Assembly (NCBI RefSeq): GCF_022448905.1
Contig: NZ_JAKVCW010000005.1
Location: 186,001-250,000 of the forward strand
Direction: 5' to 3'
Origin: Shimia sp.
Lineage (GTDB): Bacteria; Pseudomonadota; Alphaproteobacteria; Rhodobacterales; Rhodobacteraceae
Length of the DNA: 64,000 nucleotides
A program made the position numbers and the translations under genes. Below the pieces are notes generated by a model. It had not been told where the DNA came from. It saw only the letters and a list, made by a program, of their open reading frames with translations, and did no database searches. Positions 8,523 through 16,019 of the stretch are shown piece by piece (the stretch's first letter is position 1; the number at the start of each line of letters is the position of its first letter).

Positions 8523-9815
8523 ATGGTCGATATCGCCACCCGTGTCTGGAACCACAAATGGAAAATTGATCCCATTGTGCGCTCCCTCATCGACAACGAC
8601 TTCTATAAGTTGCTGATGTGTCAGTCGATTTTCCGCAATCGCCCCGACGCCCATGTCACCTTTAGCTTGATCAACCGCTCCTCCAGCATTCGCTTGGCGG
8701 AACTGATCGACGAAGGTGAATTGCGCGAACAACTTGACCACATTCAGTCGCTGTCCCTGAGCCGTGGCGAAAGCACCTTCCTGCGCGGCAATACCTTCTA
8801 CGGTAAACGCCAGATGTTCCGCCCGGACTTCATGGAATGGTTCGAAAACATGCGCCTGCCGGACTACCATCTGGAAAAGCGCGACGGCCAATATGAGCTG
8901 ACCTTTGAGGGCAAATGGCATGAGGTCATGTTGTGGGAAATCCCGGCCTTGGCCGTGCTGATGGAGCTGCGCGGTCGCGCGGTGCTGCACGACATGCGCA
9001 AGTTTGAGCTGCAAGTGCTCTACGCCCGCGCCATGACCAAGCTCTGGGAGAAAATCGACCATCTGCGTACCCTGCCGGACCTGCGGATCGCCGATTTTGG
9101 CACCCGCCGCCGTCATTCCTACCTGTGGCAGGATTGGTGTGTACAGGCGATGGTCGAAGGGCTGGGCGACAAGTTTGTTGGCACCTCCAACTGCTTGATT
9201 GCGATGAAACGCGATCTGGAGGCCATTGGCACCAACGCCCACGAATTGCCCATGGTGTTCTCGGCCTTGGCGGATACCGATGACGAGCTGCGCCAAGCGC
9301 CGTACAAAGTTCTCGCCGATTGGCATGAGGAGCACGAAGGCAACCTGCGCATCATTCTGCCAGACACCTACGGTACCGAAGGTTTCCTGCAGCGCGCCCC
9401 GGATTGGCTGGCGGGTTGGACTGGTATTCGCATCGACAGCGGCGATCCCGCCAAGGGTGCCGAAACCGCCATCCGTTGGTGGAAAGAACGCGGCGAAGAC
9501 CCGACCAAGAAATTGGTGATCTTCTCTGATGGCTTGGACACCGATAAAATCGCCGAGCTGCACACGCAGTTTGCCGGTCGCGTACGTGTGTCTTTTGGCT
9601 GGGGCACCTTGCTGACCAATGATTTCCGCGGTTTGACGCCAGATGATGGCCTCGCGCCGTTCTCCATGGTCTGCAAAGCCATCAAGGCCAACGGCAAACC
9701 GACGGTGAAACTGTCAGACAACCCCAACAAGGCCATGGGTCCCGCCAGCGAAATTGAGCGCTACAAACGCGTGTTTGGCGTGGGGCAGCAGGACGAAATG
9801 GAAGTGATCGTCTAA
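8523..9815 (+). CDS. pncB: Nicotinate phosphoribosyltransferase
   Basis: PncB joins nicotinate to phosphoribosyl pyrophosphate with ATP to give nicotinate mononucleotide. The 430-residue protein begins with a typical substrate-binding region (DNDFYKLLMCQSIF). It contains the autophosphorylated histidine motif GTNAHELP (His240) and conserved phosphate-binding segments such as RIDSGDP and FSDGLD, followed by FGWGTLLTND. It completes the two-step salvage begun by pncA. Its TAA overlaps the stop codon of the convergent hydrolase gene. Confidence 0.96.
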   Translation: MVDIATRVWNHKWKIDPIVRSLIDNDFYKLLMCQSIFRNRPDAHVTFSLINRSSSIRLAELIDEGELREQLDHIQSLSLSRGESTFLRGNTFYGKRQMFRPDFMEWFENMRLPDYHLEKRDGQYELTFEGKWHEVMLWEIPALAVLMELRGRAVLHDMRKFELQVLYARAMTKLWEKIDHLRTLPDLRIADFGTRRRHSYLWQDWCVQAMVEGLGDKFVGTSNCLIAMKRDLEAIGTNAHELPMVFSALADTDDELRQAPYKVLADWHEEHEGNLRIILPDTYGTEGFLQRAPDWLAGWTGIRIDSGDPAKGAETAIRWWKERGEDPTKKLVIFSDGLDTDKIAELHTQFAGRVRVSFGWGTLLTNDFRGLTPDDGLAPFSMVCKAIKANGKPTVKLSDNPNKAMGPASEIERYKRVFGVGQQDEMEVIV

Positions 9816-10720
9816 GCGGTCTGCATCAGGAAAGTCTGCGCCAAAGCCATCGTGCTTGGGTCCCGCAATATCCGCGTGTGACCCAGGCCCTCGGTGACCT
9901 CAAACTGTGCGCCTTTCCAGGCCGCGGCCACCTGATGACCTTCTGCCAACGGCACCTGCTTGTCGTCGCGGTCATGCAGGATCAGGGCGCGCTGATCCAA
10001 CACCGACGCATTAAGCGGCGTTCGAAACTCATCAAACGCCCGCCCGTACCGCGCCTCGATCAACGCTTGCGCCCGCCCGGTGACCTTGTCCGTGGCCCCG
10101 AGCATCCGCCCCGCCTGCGCCAGATAGGTGCCCGGATACACCGGCGGCGCAATCAGAATGGCGCGCTTGGCGGCCATGCCCAGCCGCAAAGCCGTTGCCA
10201 CCGCCGCACCCCCCATGGAGTGGCCGATCACCGCATCAAACGCCCCCTCTTGCGCGGCAAACATCTCCAGTGCATCGACAAAATCCGGCAAGCCAGCATT
10301 GCGCACAGGGGACTTGCCATGCCCCGGCGCATCAAACCCCACAACCTCATAGCCCGCCGCAACCAGCGGCTCGGCCAAGCCGCTCAGCTGGCTGACTCGC
10401 CCGCCAAACCCATGCAGCAAAAGCACTTTCGGATGTGGTCCTGCGCCTTCTGGCACCCAGCGGTAGACTGACAGAAACCCCAGTGCGCCAAACCGTCGTC
10501 GCGTATAGCGCGCCTGCGCCATGGCCGCGCGCTCCCATGCCCGCACCTTTGGCCGCGGCGGCGTGGTGAACAGATGCGCCAGCCGCACCGCCGCGCGATC
10601 CGGTGCACTTCGCGACAGCGCCCACATTTGCCCCCGCAACGCTGCCAACATCGCCAGCTTTTTGATCTGCGGAAGCTTGCGCTGCCGCCGTACGACGGAA
10701 GGAACACTGCTGTCGGTCAT
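9812..10720 (-). CDS. Alpha/beta hydrolase
   Basis: A 302-residue alpha/beta hydrolase. The oxyanion region is LLLHGFGG, the nucleophile elbow is GHSMGG (Ser168), the acid is probably the Asp of HDRDDKQVP, and the catalytic His is in GLGHTRIL. There is no signal peptide; the first 50 residues are basic and may be a lid or membrane-associated region. I chose the ATG at 10720 for its AGGAGAG ribosome-binding site. The substrate is unknown. It is divergent from an HxlR regulator across three related palindromic sites, so it is the likely regulated target of that protein. Confidence 0.88.
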   Translation of the reverse strand: MTDSSVPSVVRRQRKLPQIKKLAMLAALRGQMWALSRSAPDRAAVRLAHLFTTPPRPKVRAWERAAMAQARYTRRRFGALGFLSVYRWVPEGAGPHPKVLLLHGFGGRVSQLSGLAEPLVAAGYEVVGFDAPGHGKSPVRNAGLPDFVDALEMFAAQEGAFDAVIGHSMGGAAVATALRLGMAAKRAILIAPPVYPGTYLAQAGRMLGATDKVTGRAQALIEARYGRAFDEFRTPLNASVLDQRALILHDRDDKQVPLAEGHQVAAAWKGAQFEVTEGLGHTRILRDPSTMALAQTFLMQTA

Positions 10721-10747
10721 CACTCTCTCCTGTGCCAAATGCACTTG

Positions 10748-10820
10748 GGTTCCAAAATAGAACTCACATGGTAGTTTATAAGTTCTAAATCAGAACTGAG
10801 TCAAGTTCTGTTTTGGAACC
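10748..10820. promoter_or_regulatory. Operator array between the hydrolase and hxlR-type genes
   Basis: Three related elements occur here. Outer copies at 10748-10764 and 10804-10820 are inverted relative to each other and match at 16 of 17 positions (AGTTCTGTTTTGGAACC versus AGTTCTATTTTGGAACC on the opposite strand). A central palindrome lies at 10781-10797 (AGTTCT-AAATC-AGAACT). All share the AGTTCT/AGAACT half-site. The position between divergent genes suggests control of both by the HxlR protein. Confidence 0.75.
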
Positions 10821-10857
10821 TATTGGGAAATTCCGCCAGAGATGCTACATCAGGCTC

Positions 10858-11304
10858 ATGAAATGGACTGATCTCCCCAACGAAGGCTGCTCTGTGGCCC
10901 GCACCATGTCGGTGCTCGGCGACCGCTGGACGCTGCTCATCCTGCGCGACACGCTCTTTGGCATCCGCCGATTTGATGACATTCAGAAACGCCTAAAGAT
11001 CACGCGCCACGTGTTGTCTGATCGCCTCAAACGCTTGGAATCCCACGGTCTTCTGGAACGCAAACCCTATCAGGAGCGCCCCACCCGCTATGAGTATCAC
11101 CCAACCCAAGCCGCCAAAGATTTTGTGCCGGTCATGCAGGCCATGACAGCTTGGGCGCAGACACATCTGCCGACAGAGAAGTCGGAGCCCTACCGATTCC
11201 TCGACCGCGCAACGCGCACTCCCACGGACCCAAAGGTGATCGACGCCAACACCGGCGCCGAAATCACCTCACAGTCGATTTGGGTGGAAGCGAACCGGGA
11301 TTAG
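10858..11304 (+). CDS. HxlR-family winged-helix transcriptional regulator
   Basis: A 148-residue protein with the HxlR (MarR-like) winged helix. The signature CSVARTMSVLGDRWTLLILRD carries the typical N-terminal Cys, the recognition helix is in RFDDIQKRLKITRHVLSDRL, and the wing is in KPYQERPTRYEYHPT. HxlR proteins often sense electrophiles or quinones through this cysteine. I chose ATG 10858; an in-frame TTG at 10813 lies inside the operator array and has no ribosome-binding site. The three upstream palindromes point to autoregulation and control of the divergent hydrolase. Its TAG overlaps the stop of the convergent kinase gene. Confidence 0.92.
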   Translation: MKWTDLPNEGCSVARTMSVLGDRWTLLILRDTLFGIRRFDDIQKRLKITRHVLSDRLKRLESHGLLERKPYQERPTRYEYHPTQAAKDFVPVMQAMTAWAQTHLPTEKSEPYRFLDRATRTPTDPKVIDANTGAEITSQSIWVEANRD

Positions 11305-12260
11305 GACAGATACCGCTGCGCCATGGCTATGGCCCGCTCGGCATAGTCCCGCACCGCCGGATGATCATCGGCATAGCGTCCAATGACCCAACCACACGAC
11401 GCCATCGCCCGCATCACGGTAAACGCCAGCAACAACTGCTCTGCATCGTCCGGTAAGGCGCGCACCGAGGCATAGCCGCGCAGCAATGCCGCGCCCAACG
11501 CTGCCTCATTGGCCTGATCCCAATTCTGGGACATGGCCACGCCCAGCTCATACATTCGGAAGCCAAACACGCCGTCGTCAAAATCGATCAGCCGCGTTTG
11601 GCCGTCTTGTACAAGCACATTCTCCCGCAACGCATCCGCATGGATCAGGCCAAAATCACCACCCGCCTCGGCATGCGCACCTATCTCCGACCGCAATTTC
11701 TCACGACAGGCCAGCAACAGCGCCACCTCATCTTCAGACAGGCTGGCATTCTCCCAAAACCGTCCCCAGGACGGCGCGTTGCCCAGCAACGCATCCAGAT
11801 CCAAAACCTCTCGCTCAAACGCGTCAGTCCGCTCCATCGCATCGCTGGCCACATGCAACCGCGCCAATTCCGCCCCCAGCGCCTCATGCAGTCGTGCCTG
11901 CTCAGCCGCATCCATCCCCAGCGGCACACCACCTTCGCCCAGCGGCTCCCCGTCCAGCCAGGACACCAGCGAGGCTACACGCTCCCCGCCGGTTGCCAGC
12001 ACGTCGCCAGCCAAGGTGCGGATTGGCTGCGGCACCACCATGCCGGCGGCGACCAACGCCTCAGACCACCACAGCTCAGAGCGGATCGCATCATCGCTCT
12101 GATATCCCGGCCGATGCAGCCGCAACGCCGCGCGCTGCCCATCCGGCCCCGCCGCTTCTAAAACGATGTTCTCACGATTCTTGATCAACCGGGGTGTCAT
12201 CTCCACACCCCAGGCCTTCAGTGCGTCCTGTGCAGCTACAATGGCTTCTTGATTGTTCAT
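11301..12260 (-). CDS. APH-family small-molecule kinase (probable amino-alcohol or hydroxylysine kinase)
   Basis: A 319-residue aminoglycoside-phosphotransferase-fold kinase. The catalytic loop is LIHADALRENVLV and the metal-binding DFD is in LIDFDDGVFGF. The N-lobe has the expected ALRLHRPGYQSD strand/lysine-equivalent region. It overlaps the upstream class III aminotransferase-like gene by ATGA, which implies translational coupling. In animals, hydroxylysine kinase works with a PLP phospho-lyase of the AGXT2L family, and many bacteria carry a fused kinase-lyase version. The present pair would be the split form. The substrate (hydroxylysine, ethanolamine or another amino alcohol) is an inference. 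Confidence 0.8.
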   Translation of the reverse strand: MNNQEAIVAAQDALKAWGVEMTPRLIKNRENIVLEAAGPDGQRAALRLHRPGYQSDDAIRSELWWSEALVAAGMVVPQPIRTLAGDVLATGGERVASLVSWLDGEPLGEGGVPLGMDAAEQARLHEALGAELARLHVASDAMERTDAFEREVLDLDALLGNAPSWGRFWENASLSEDEVALLLACREKLRSEIGAHAEAGGDFGLIHADALRENVLVQDGQTRLIDFDDGVFGFRMYELGVAMSQNWDQANEAALGAALLRGYASVRALPDDAEQLLLAFTVMRAMASCGWVIGRYADDHPAVRDYAERAIAMAQRYLS

Positions 12261-13522
12261 AGCACCGCCTCAAACGCCGCGTTCATGGTCTCCACCAACA
12301 GATCCGCATTGCCGCGATCAAACGCACAGGGCGGGCGGATTTTTAACGTGTTGTCATAGCGCCCCTCACTGTGCAGCAGCACGCCACGGTCGCGCATCTC
12401 GTCAATCATCGCCGTGCACACTTCTGTGGCCGGCTTCCCGTCGCGCCACAGTTCCACACCAAAGAACAGGCCGGAGCCGCGCACGTCGGCAATCACGTCA
12501 TAGCGTGCCTGCAGCTCTTTCAACTGCGCCACTGCATAGGCGCCCACATCCGCCGCGTTCGCTACTAGCCCTTCGTCTTCAATCACGTTCAGCACCGCAT
12601 GCGCCGCCGCCGCGCTCACCGGGTTGCCGCCAAAGGTGTTGAAGTATTTGAAGCCTTCCTGAAACGCGGTCAGGATTTCCGGCCGCGTGATCGTCGCTGC
12701 CACCGGATGCCCGTTGGCCATTGGCTTGCCCAGCGTCACGATATCCGGCGCAAAGCTAAGTTTCTGGTGTCCCCACCAATGGCTGCCAATCCGGCCAAAC
12801 CCCGGCTGCACCTCATCGGCAATCACAATGCCGCCTGCGGCCTTCACCGCGGCAACGGCGTCATCAAGGAAGCCCTCTTCCAATGTCGGGAAACCTTCAT
12901 TGGCAAAATACGGGCAGATGATCAGCGCCGATAGCCCGTGTTCGGAGGCTTCAAGTTCGGCAATCGCCGCTTGCACCGCCGCGGTGAAGGCCGCCTTTTG
13001 CCCTTCTCGGGTGCCACCAACCGGCTGCATATTGTCCGGCGCTGGCACCCGTTTCACATGATCCTTGAAGCCGCCAATCGGCACCTTGGAGCTGTTGAGC
13101 TGGCTCACCGCTGAGGTGTTGCCGTGATAGGTATTGTCGGTCGTAATCACCCCGGTCTTGCCGGTCATCGCCTGCGCCATGCGCAGCGCCACATCATTGG
13201 CCTCGGACCCGGAACAGACCATCACCATGCTGGTCAGGTCATGGTCAAACTTCGCGGTCAGCGCCTCGCCGTAATCCAAAATCCCATCGTGCACATAACG
13301 CGTGTGGGTGTTCAGCGTCGCCGCCTGTGTCGCAATCGCCTCCACCACGCGTGGATGGCAATGCCCGACGTGCGGCACGTTGTTGTAACAGTCCAGATAT
13401 TTGCGGCCGTCTGTGTCCCACAGCCACACACCTTCACCGCGTGCGAGATGCACTGGCTCTTTGTAAAATGTGGTGACATGTGACCCCAACAGCCGTTTGC
13501 GCCGCGCCAATGCGTCCGACAT
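12257..13522 (-). CDS. Class III aminotransferase-fold PLP enzyme (probable amino-alcohol phosphate phospho-lyase)
   Basis: A 421-residue class III aminotransferase-fold enzyme. The PLP-phosphate region is VCSGSEANDVALRMAQAMTG, the cofactor Asp is in VIADEVQPGFGRIG, and the Schiff-base lysine is Lys266 in TLGKPMANGHP. The N-terminal CYNNVPHVGHCHP segment is characteristic of the AGXT2L (ethanolamine-phosphate / phosphohydroxylysine phospho-lyase) subgroup as I remember it. Such enzymes release phosphate and ammonia to leave an aldehyde. It is the first gene of a two-gene unit with the kinase, coupled by ATGA. GGGAG precedes the ATG. An ordinary omega-transaminase remains possible. Confidence 0.82.
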   Translation of the reverse strand: MSDALARRKRLLGSHVTTFYKEPVHLARGEGVWLWDTDGRKYLDCYNNVPHVGHCHPRVVEAIATQAATLNTHTRYVHDGILDYGEALTAKFDHDLTSMVMVCSGSEANDVALRMAQAMTGKTGVITTDNTYHGNTSAVSQLNSSKVPIGGFKDHVKRVPAPDNMQPVGGTREGQKAAFTAAVQAAIAELEASEHGLSALIICPYFANEGFPTLEEGFLDDAVAAVKAAGGIVIADEVQPGFGRIGSHWWGHQKLSFAPDIVTLGKPMANGHPVAATITRPEILTAFQEGFKYFNTFGGNPVSAAAAHAVLNVIEDEGLVANAADVGAYAVAQLKELQARYDVIADVRGSGLFFGVELWRDGKPATEVCTAMIDEMRDRGVLLHSEGRYDNTLKIRPPCAFDRGNADLLVETMNAAFEAVL

Positions 13523-13588
13523 GGCTTGCTCCCTCTATTTGCTCCCGCGCCATTACTGCGCCCGAACTCATGAGGCTGCAACCACCAA

Positions 13589-14011
13589 TCAATCGTCGCG
13601 GCCAACCTTCCCACGCATGGCCTTCACCTCGCCACGTTCTTTCTTGGCCTTGAGGCGTCGCTGCTGGCTGCCGTAGGTCGGCTTGGTCTTGATTCGCCGT
13701 TTCGGTGCCACCAAAGATTTGCGGATCAACTCCGCCAGACGATCCCGCGCAAGGTCGCGGTTGCGTGCTTGGCTGCGGGTTTCATCACATTGGATGATGA
13801 TCGCCCCGTCCTTGGTCCAGCGCCGTCCGGCCAGCCGCTTGAGCCGCGCTTTCACAGGTGCGGACAGAGCAGGGGAGCGCGCCGCCTCAAAGCGGAGCTC
13901 CACGGCGGTCGCAACCTTGTTCACATTCTGACCACCAGGCCCGCTGGCGCGCATGAACTGCTCGGTCAGCTCCCAGTCTTCAATCGTGATCTCATCGCTG
14001 ATCCGCAGCAT
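13589..14011 (-). CDS. arfB: Alternative ribosome-rescue peptidyl-tRNA hydrolase ArfB
   Basis: The 140-residue protein is ArfB/YaeJ. It has a release-factor-like catalytic domain with the GGQ motif (residues 26-28, in ASGPGGQNVNKV) and a basic C-terminal tail (KTKPTYGSQQRRLKAKKERG...) that enters the empty mRNA channel of stalled ribosomes. It hydrolyses peptidyl-tRNA on non-stop complexes as a back-up to tmRNA. I chose the ATG at 14011 because GGAGAG lies upstream; an in-frame ATG at 14041 gives an unconserved leader. A dispersed 44-bp repeat begins about 60 bases upstream. Confidence 0.93.
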   Translation of the reverse strand: MLRISDEITIEDWELTEQFMRASGPGGQNVNKVATAVELRFEAARSPALSAPVKARLKRLAGRRWTKDGAIIIQCDETRSQARNRDLARDRLAELIRKSLVAPKRRIKTKPTYGSQQRRLKAKKERGEVKAMRGKVGRDD

Positions 14012-14073
14012 GGCTCTCTCCGCGTTGCGCGGCCTGTTCATTAAGATTTACCGGATTGTATGCGCTGGAAATT

Positions 14074-14117
14074 CGCACCTCCGCAATACAGTCAAAATAC
14101 CGACGCAATACCGACGT
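14074..14117 (-). repeat. 44-bp dispersed element, copy 1 (11-bp periodicity)
   Basis: Read on the minus strand, this 44-bp element matches the one at 31985-32028 on the plus strand at 40 of 44 positions. It is made of 11-base units: two GTCGGTATTGC-like units, one GACTGTATTGC unit, then GGAGGTGCG. It lies between the candidate RNA terminator and arfB. Its function is unknown. Confidence 0.8.
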
Positions 14118-14153
14118 GGCATTTGAGCGACTTTCAGAGGTTAAAGGGGCAAC

Positions 14154-14330
14154 AAAAAGGGCTGCTTCCCGCGTTGGAAACAGCCCTTCGAGATGATTGG
14201 AGGTGCGCCGGTTAGGATCACACCAATTCGGACTTTACGTCAGCCAAGGGCTGCCTCAGCTGCGTTCTCCCCAAACTGTTCCGACCTCGTTCTCCATAGC
14301 TTCTCTAGACAATGGGCACCTCCTTTCAGA
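14154..14330 (-). ncRNA. Candidate structured small RNA with intrinsic terminator (possibly 6S-like)
   Basis: On the minus strand a closing helix forms between GGAGGTGC (14316-14323) and GCACCTCC (14199-14206). Inside it an apical hairpin pairs CAGCTGAGG with CCTTGGCTG, extended by ACG/CGT, and a middle helix pairs TCGGA with TCCGA. About 10 bases after the closing helix comes a terminator: stem AAGGGCTG/CAGCCCTT (14157-14188) followed by a T run. A roughly 120-160-base RNA with a closing stem, large internal bubbles and an apical hairpin resembles 6S RNA in outline, but I cannot confirm the family. The 5' end is uncertain. No open reading frame fits this stretch. Confidence 0.6.
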
Positions 14331-14346
14331 TGATTTCGCGTATCTC

Positions 14347-14375
14347 CAGCCTGCCACAGGTTGGAGATATGTCAA
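14347..14375 (-). other. Hairpin just downstream of yhhQ
   Basis: TATCTCCA and TGGAGATA form an 8-bp stem shortly after the yhhQ stop on the minus strand. There is no T run, so it is not a standard terminator. It may protect the yhhQ mRNA end or belong to the upstream region of the candidate RNA. A TTGACA hexamer lies next to it, but no good -10 is at the right distance. Confidence 0.45.
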
Positions 14376-14381
14376 ACAAAA

Positions 14382-15017
14382 TCATGTGGTGCGCGCTGTC
14401 AAAGACCCCACGATCATGCGGAACGGCACAAGAGCGAGCAGCGCAAGCGTAAGTTTTACGCACCAATCGGCAAAGCCCAGGCTCACCCACAGTGGCACCA
14501 CAGGACCCGCGCCCAGCAGAGGCAGCATTTCACCTGCCCAGCTCACATCGTTGCCTGGTTCGATGAAGGAGAGTGCGCCGCTGAAAGCAACGGTGAAGAA
14601 GATCGCGGTATCCACAGAGGAGCCGATCAGCGTCGACGCCAACGGCGCCCGCCACCAAGCACCTGCTCGCAGACGATCAAAGATCGCCACATCAAGCAGT
14701 TGCGCGGTCAGGAAGGCCAAACCGGAGCCAATCGCGATCCGTAAAGTCACTGCAGGATAGGTGAAGCCGTCGCCTTCGAGCATGATCTTGGTACCAATGA
14801 AGGAGCAGATCACACCGACAATGAAACCGGCAAAAACCACTTTGCGCGCGGCGGGCGCGCCATACACGCGGTTCATCACGTCGGTCACAAGAAAGGCGAG
14901 AGGATAGGTGAACGCCCCCCAGGTCAGCCACTGACCAAAGAGGAATTGCACAAGAATATTGGAGGCTACAACAATAGCAGCCATGGCAATGATGCCAGGA
15001 AGATAGGTCGTTTTCAT
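14382..15017 (-). CDS. yhhQ: Queuosine precursor transporter, VUT family
   Basis: A 211-residue integral membrane protein with about six hydrophobic helices. It contains the family signature in LAFLVTDVMNRVYGAPAARK and the conserved GSSVDTAIFF segment of YhhQ/VUT proteins, which import queuosine precursors for tRNA modification. I chose ATG 15017 (MKTTYLPGIIAMAAIVVASN) because the upstream in-frame region is arginine-rich and unconserved. The leader contains a strong GC hairpin. The gene is followed by the candidate structured RNA. Confidence 0.92.
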   Translation of the reverse strand: MKTTYLPGIIAMAAIVVASNILVQFLFGQWLTWGAFTYPLAFLVTDVMNRVYGAPAARKVVFAGFIVGVICSFIGTKIMLEGDGFTYPAVTLRIAIGSGLAFLTAQLLDVAIFDRLRAGAWWRAPLASTLIGSSVDTAIFFTVAFSGALSFIEPGNDVSWAGEMLPLLGAGPVVPLWVSLGFADWCVKLTLALLALVPFRMIVGSLTARTT

Positions 15018-15056
15018 TTGTCTGAGCCCGTTTTGACAAGGTAGCGGCGACTTGGC

Positions 15057-15073
15057 CCCGCGACCGTCGCGGG
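15057..15073 (-). other. GC-rich hairpin in the yhhQ leader
   Basis: Arms CCCGCGA and TCGCGGG with a 3-base loop lie about 40 bases upstream of the yhhQ start. There is no T run. It may be a regulatory leader structure, but I could not match it to a preQ1 riboswitch. Confidence 0.4.
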
Positions 15074-15113
15074 ACGCAGCGCTCCTACAGCGCAGACCCC
15101 AGCAAATCAAGCT

Positions 15114-16019
15114 TTATTGCGGTATCACATAGTCCACGATCTCAGTGCGCTGGATCAAACGGAAGTTATCATCCGAGATCATTGTGAGCCGAATGCGCCC
15201 GGCCTCGTCGCGCCAAACCGCCAAACCCTCGAGGTTGTCGTGAATGCCTATACCTTTGCGCAGCAACAGTTTTTCATCACTTACCGTGTTGCCTTCCACG
15301 GTAAAACTGCGGACACGCGCGCGAAATCCCAGGCCATTAAACCCGCGTTCCAGTACATACAGCCGCCCATCCGGCCCAAAATCTGCGCCCACAGGCTGAA
15401 ACTGTTTCGCGCGTGGCAAGATAAAGGCCTTTTCCCATTGGCCTTTCTTCAACGTGAAGACCTGCGCCACACTCTCATCGCCAAGCGGCTGCTCGGGGAT
15501 CGCAAAAATCTTGCCCCAATTGTTGATCGCCAAGGCTTCAAACCCGCCGTTCAACTTCATCCTGTTGAGCTCTTTGCGCCAAGGCATGCCCTGCGCCTTG
15601 GCGCCCGGCTGCGCAAAACGGTTCAGCCTGTGCTTACCTTCAAAGGACACCACAAGCTGGCCATTCGTTTGCAAGACCAACCCTTCACTGTCGCGCAATC
15701 CCGCCTTTTTGGGGAAATTGCCTTTGGTGTCCAGCACGCGAAAAGCCTCGACGTTTTGAACGCCAAGAACCGCACCGCCCTCGCGTTGCAACGTGCCCGT
15801 CACAAACATCCCACGGTCGGAGATCGCCACCATCTCGCGCCCGTCTTCAGACAGCTCGATGCCGGAAAACCCGCCAAACCACCCGTCATGCAGGCGCCAA
15901 GTGTAAGTCGAAACATGCTCCGCCAGATCGCTCGACGTGTCGCCGCTCAGGCCACGTCCCGCCAACAAACCCGCGCTGAACACACACGCCGCTACGGCGA
16001 TTGCAAAACTGCGACGCAT
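15114..16019 (-). CDS. Exported esterase-like protein of the phytase-like family
   Basis: A 301-residue protein with a signal peptide (MRRSFAIAVAACVFSAGLLAG). The mature part has the repeated beta-blade pattern of the phytase-like esterase domain (GGFSGIELSEDGREMVAISDRG, DSEGLV, NGGFEALAI, PVGADFGPDGRLYVLERG, DNLEGLAVW). These read as acidic-rich propeller blades. The family name is historical and real phytase activity is unproven. Its start overlaps the end of mepA by 28 bases, so the two are probably translationally coupled in a periplasmic or cell-envelope operon. Confidence 0.85.
   Translation of the reverse strand: MRRSFAIAVAACVFSAGLLAGRGLSGDTSSDLAEHVSTYTWRLHDGWFGGFSGIELSEDGREMVAISDRGMFVTGTLQREGGAVLGVQNVEAFRVLDTKGNFPKKAGLRDSEGLVLQTNGQLVVSFEGKHRLNRFAQPGAKAQGMPWRKELNRMKLNGGFEALAINNWGKIFAIPEQPLGDESVAQVFTLKKGQWEKAFILPRAKQFQPVGADFGPDGRLYVLERGFNGLGFRARVRSFTVEGNTVSDEKLLLRKGIGIHDNLEGLAVWRDEAGRIRLTMISDDNFRLIQRTEIVDYVIPQ

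Noticed and set aside
14154-14330. Reading the structured RNA as tmRNA or SRP RNA
   Set aside because: There is no resume codon tag, no T-arm GGTTCGA and no CCA end for tmRNA, and the conserved SRP apical loop is missing.
15018-15113. A preQ1 riboswitch before yhhQ
   Set aside because: The leader does not contain the short preQ1-I core with its A-rich tail nor a recognisable preQ1-II core.
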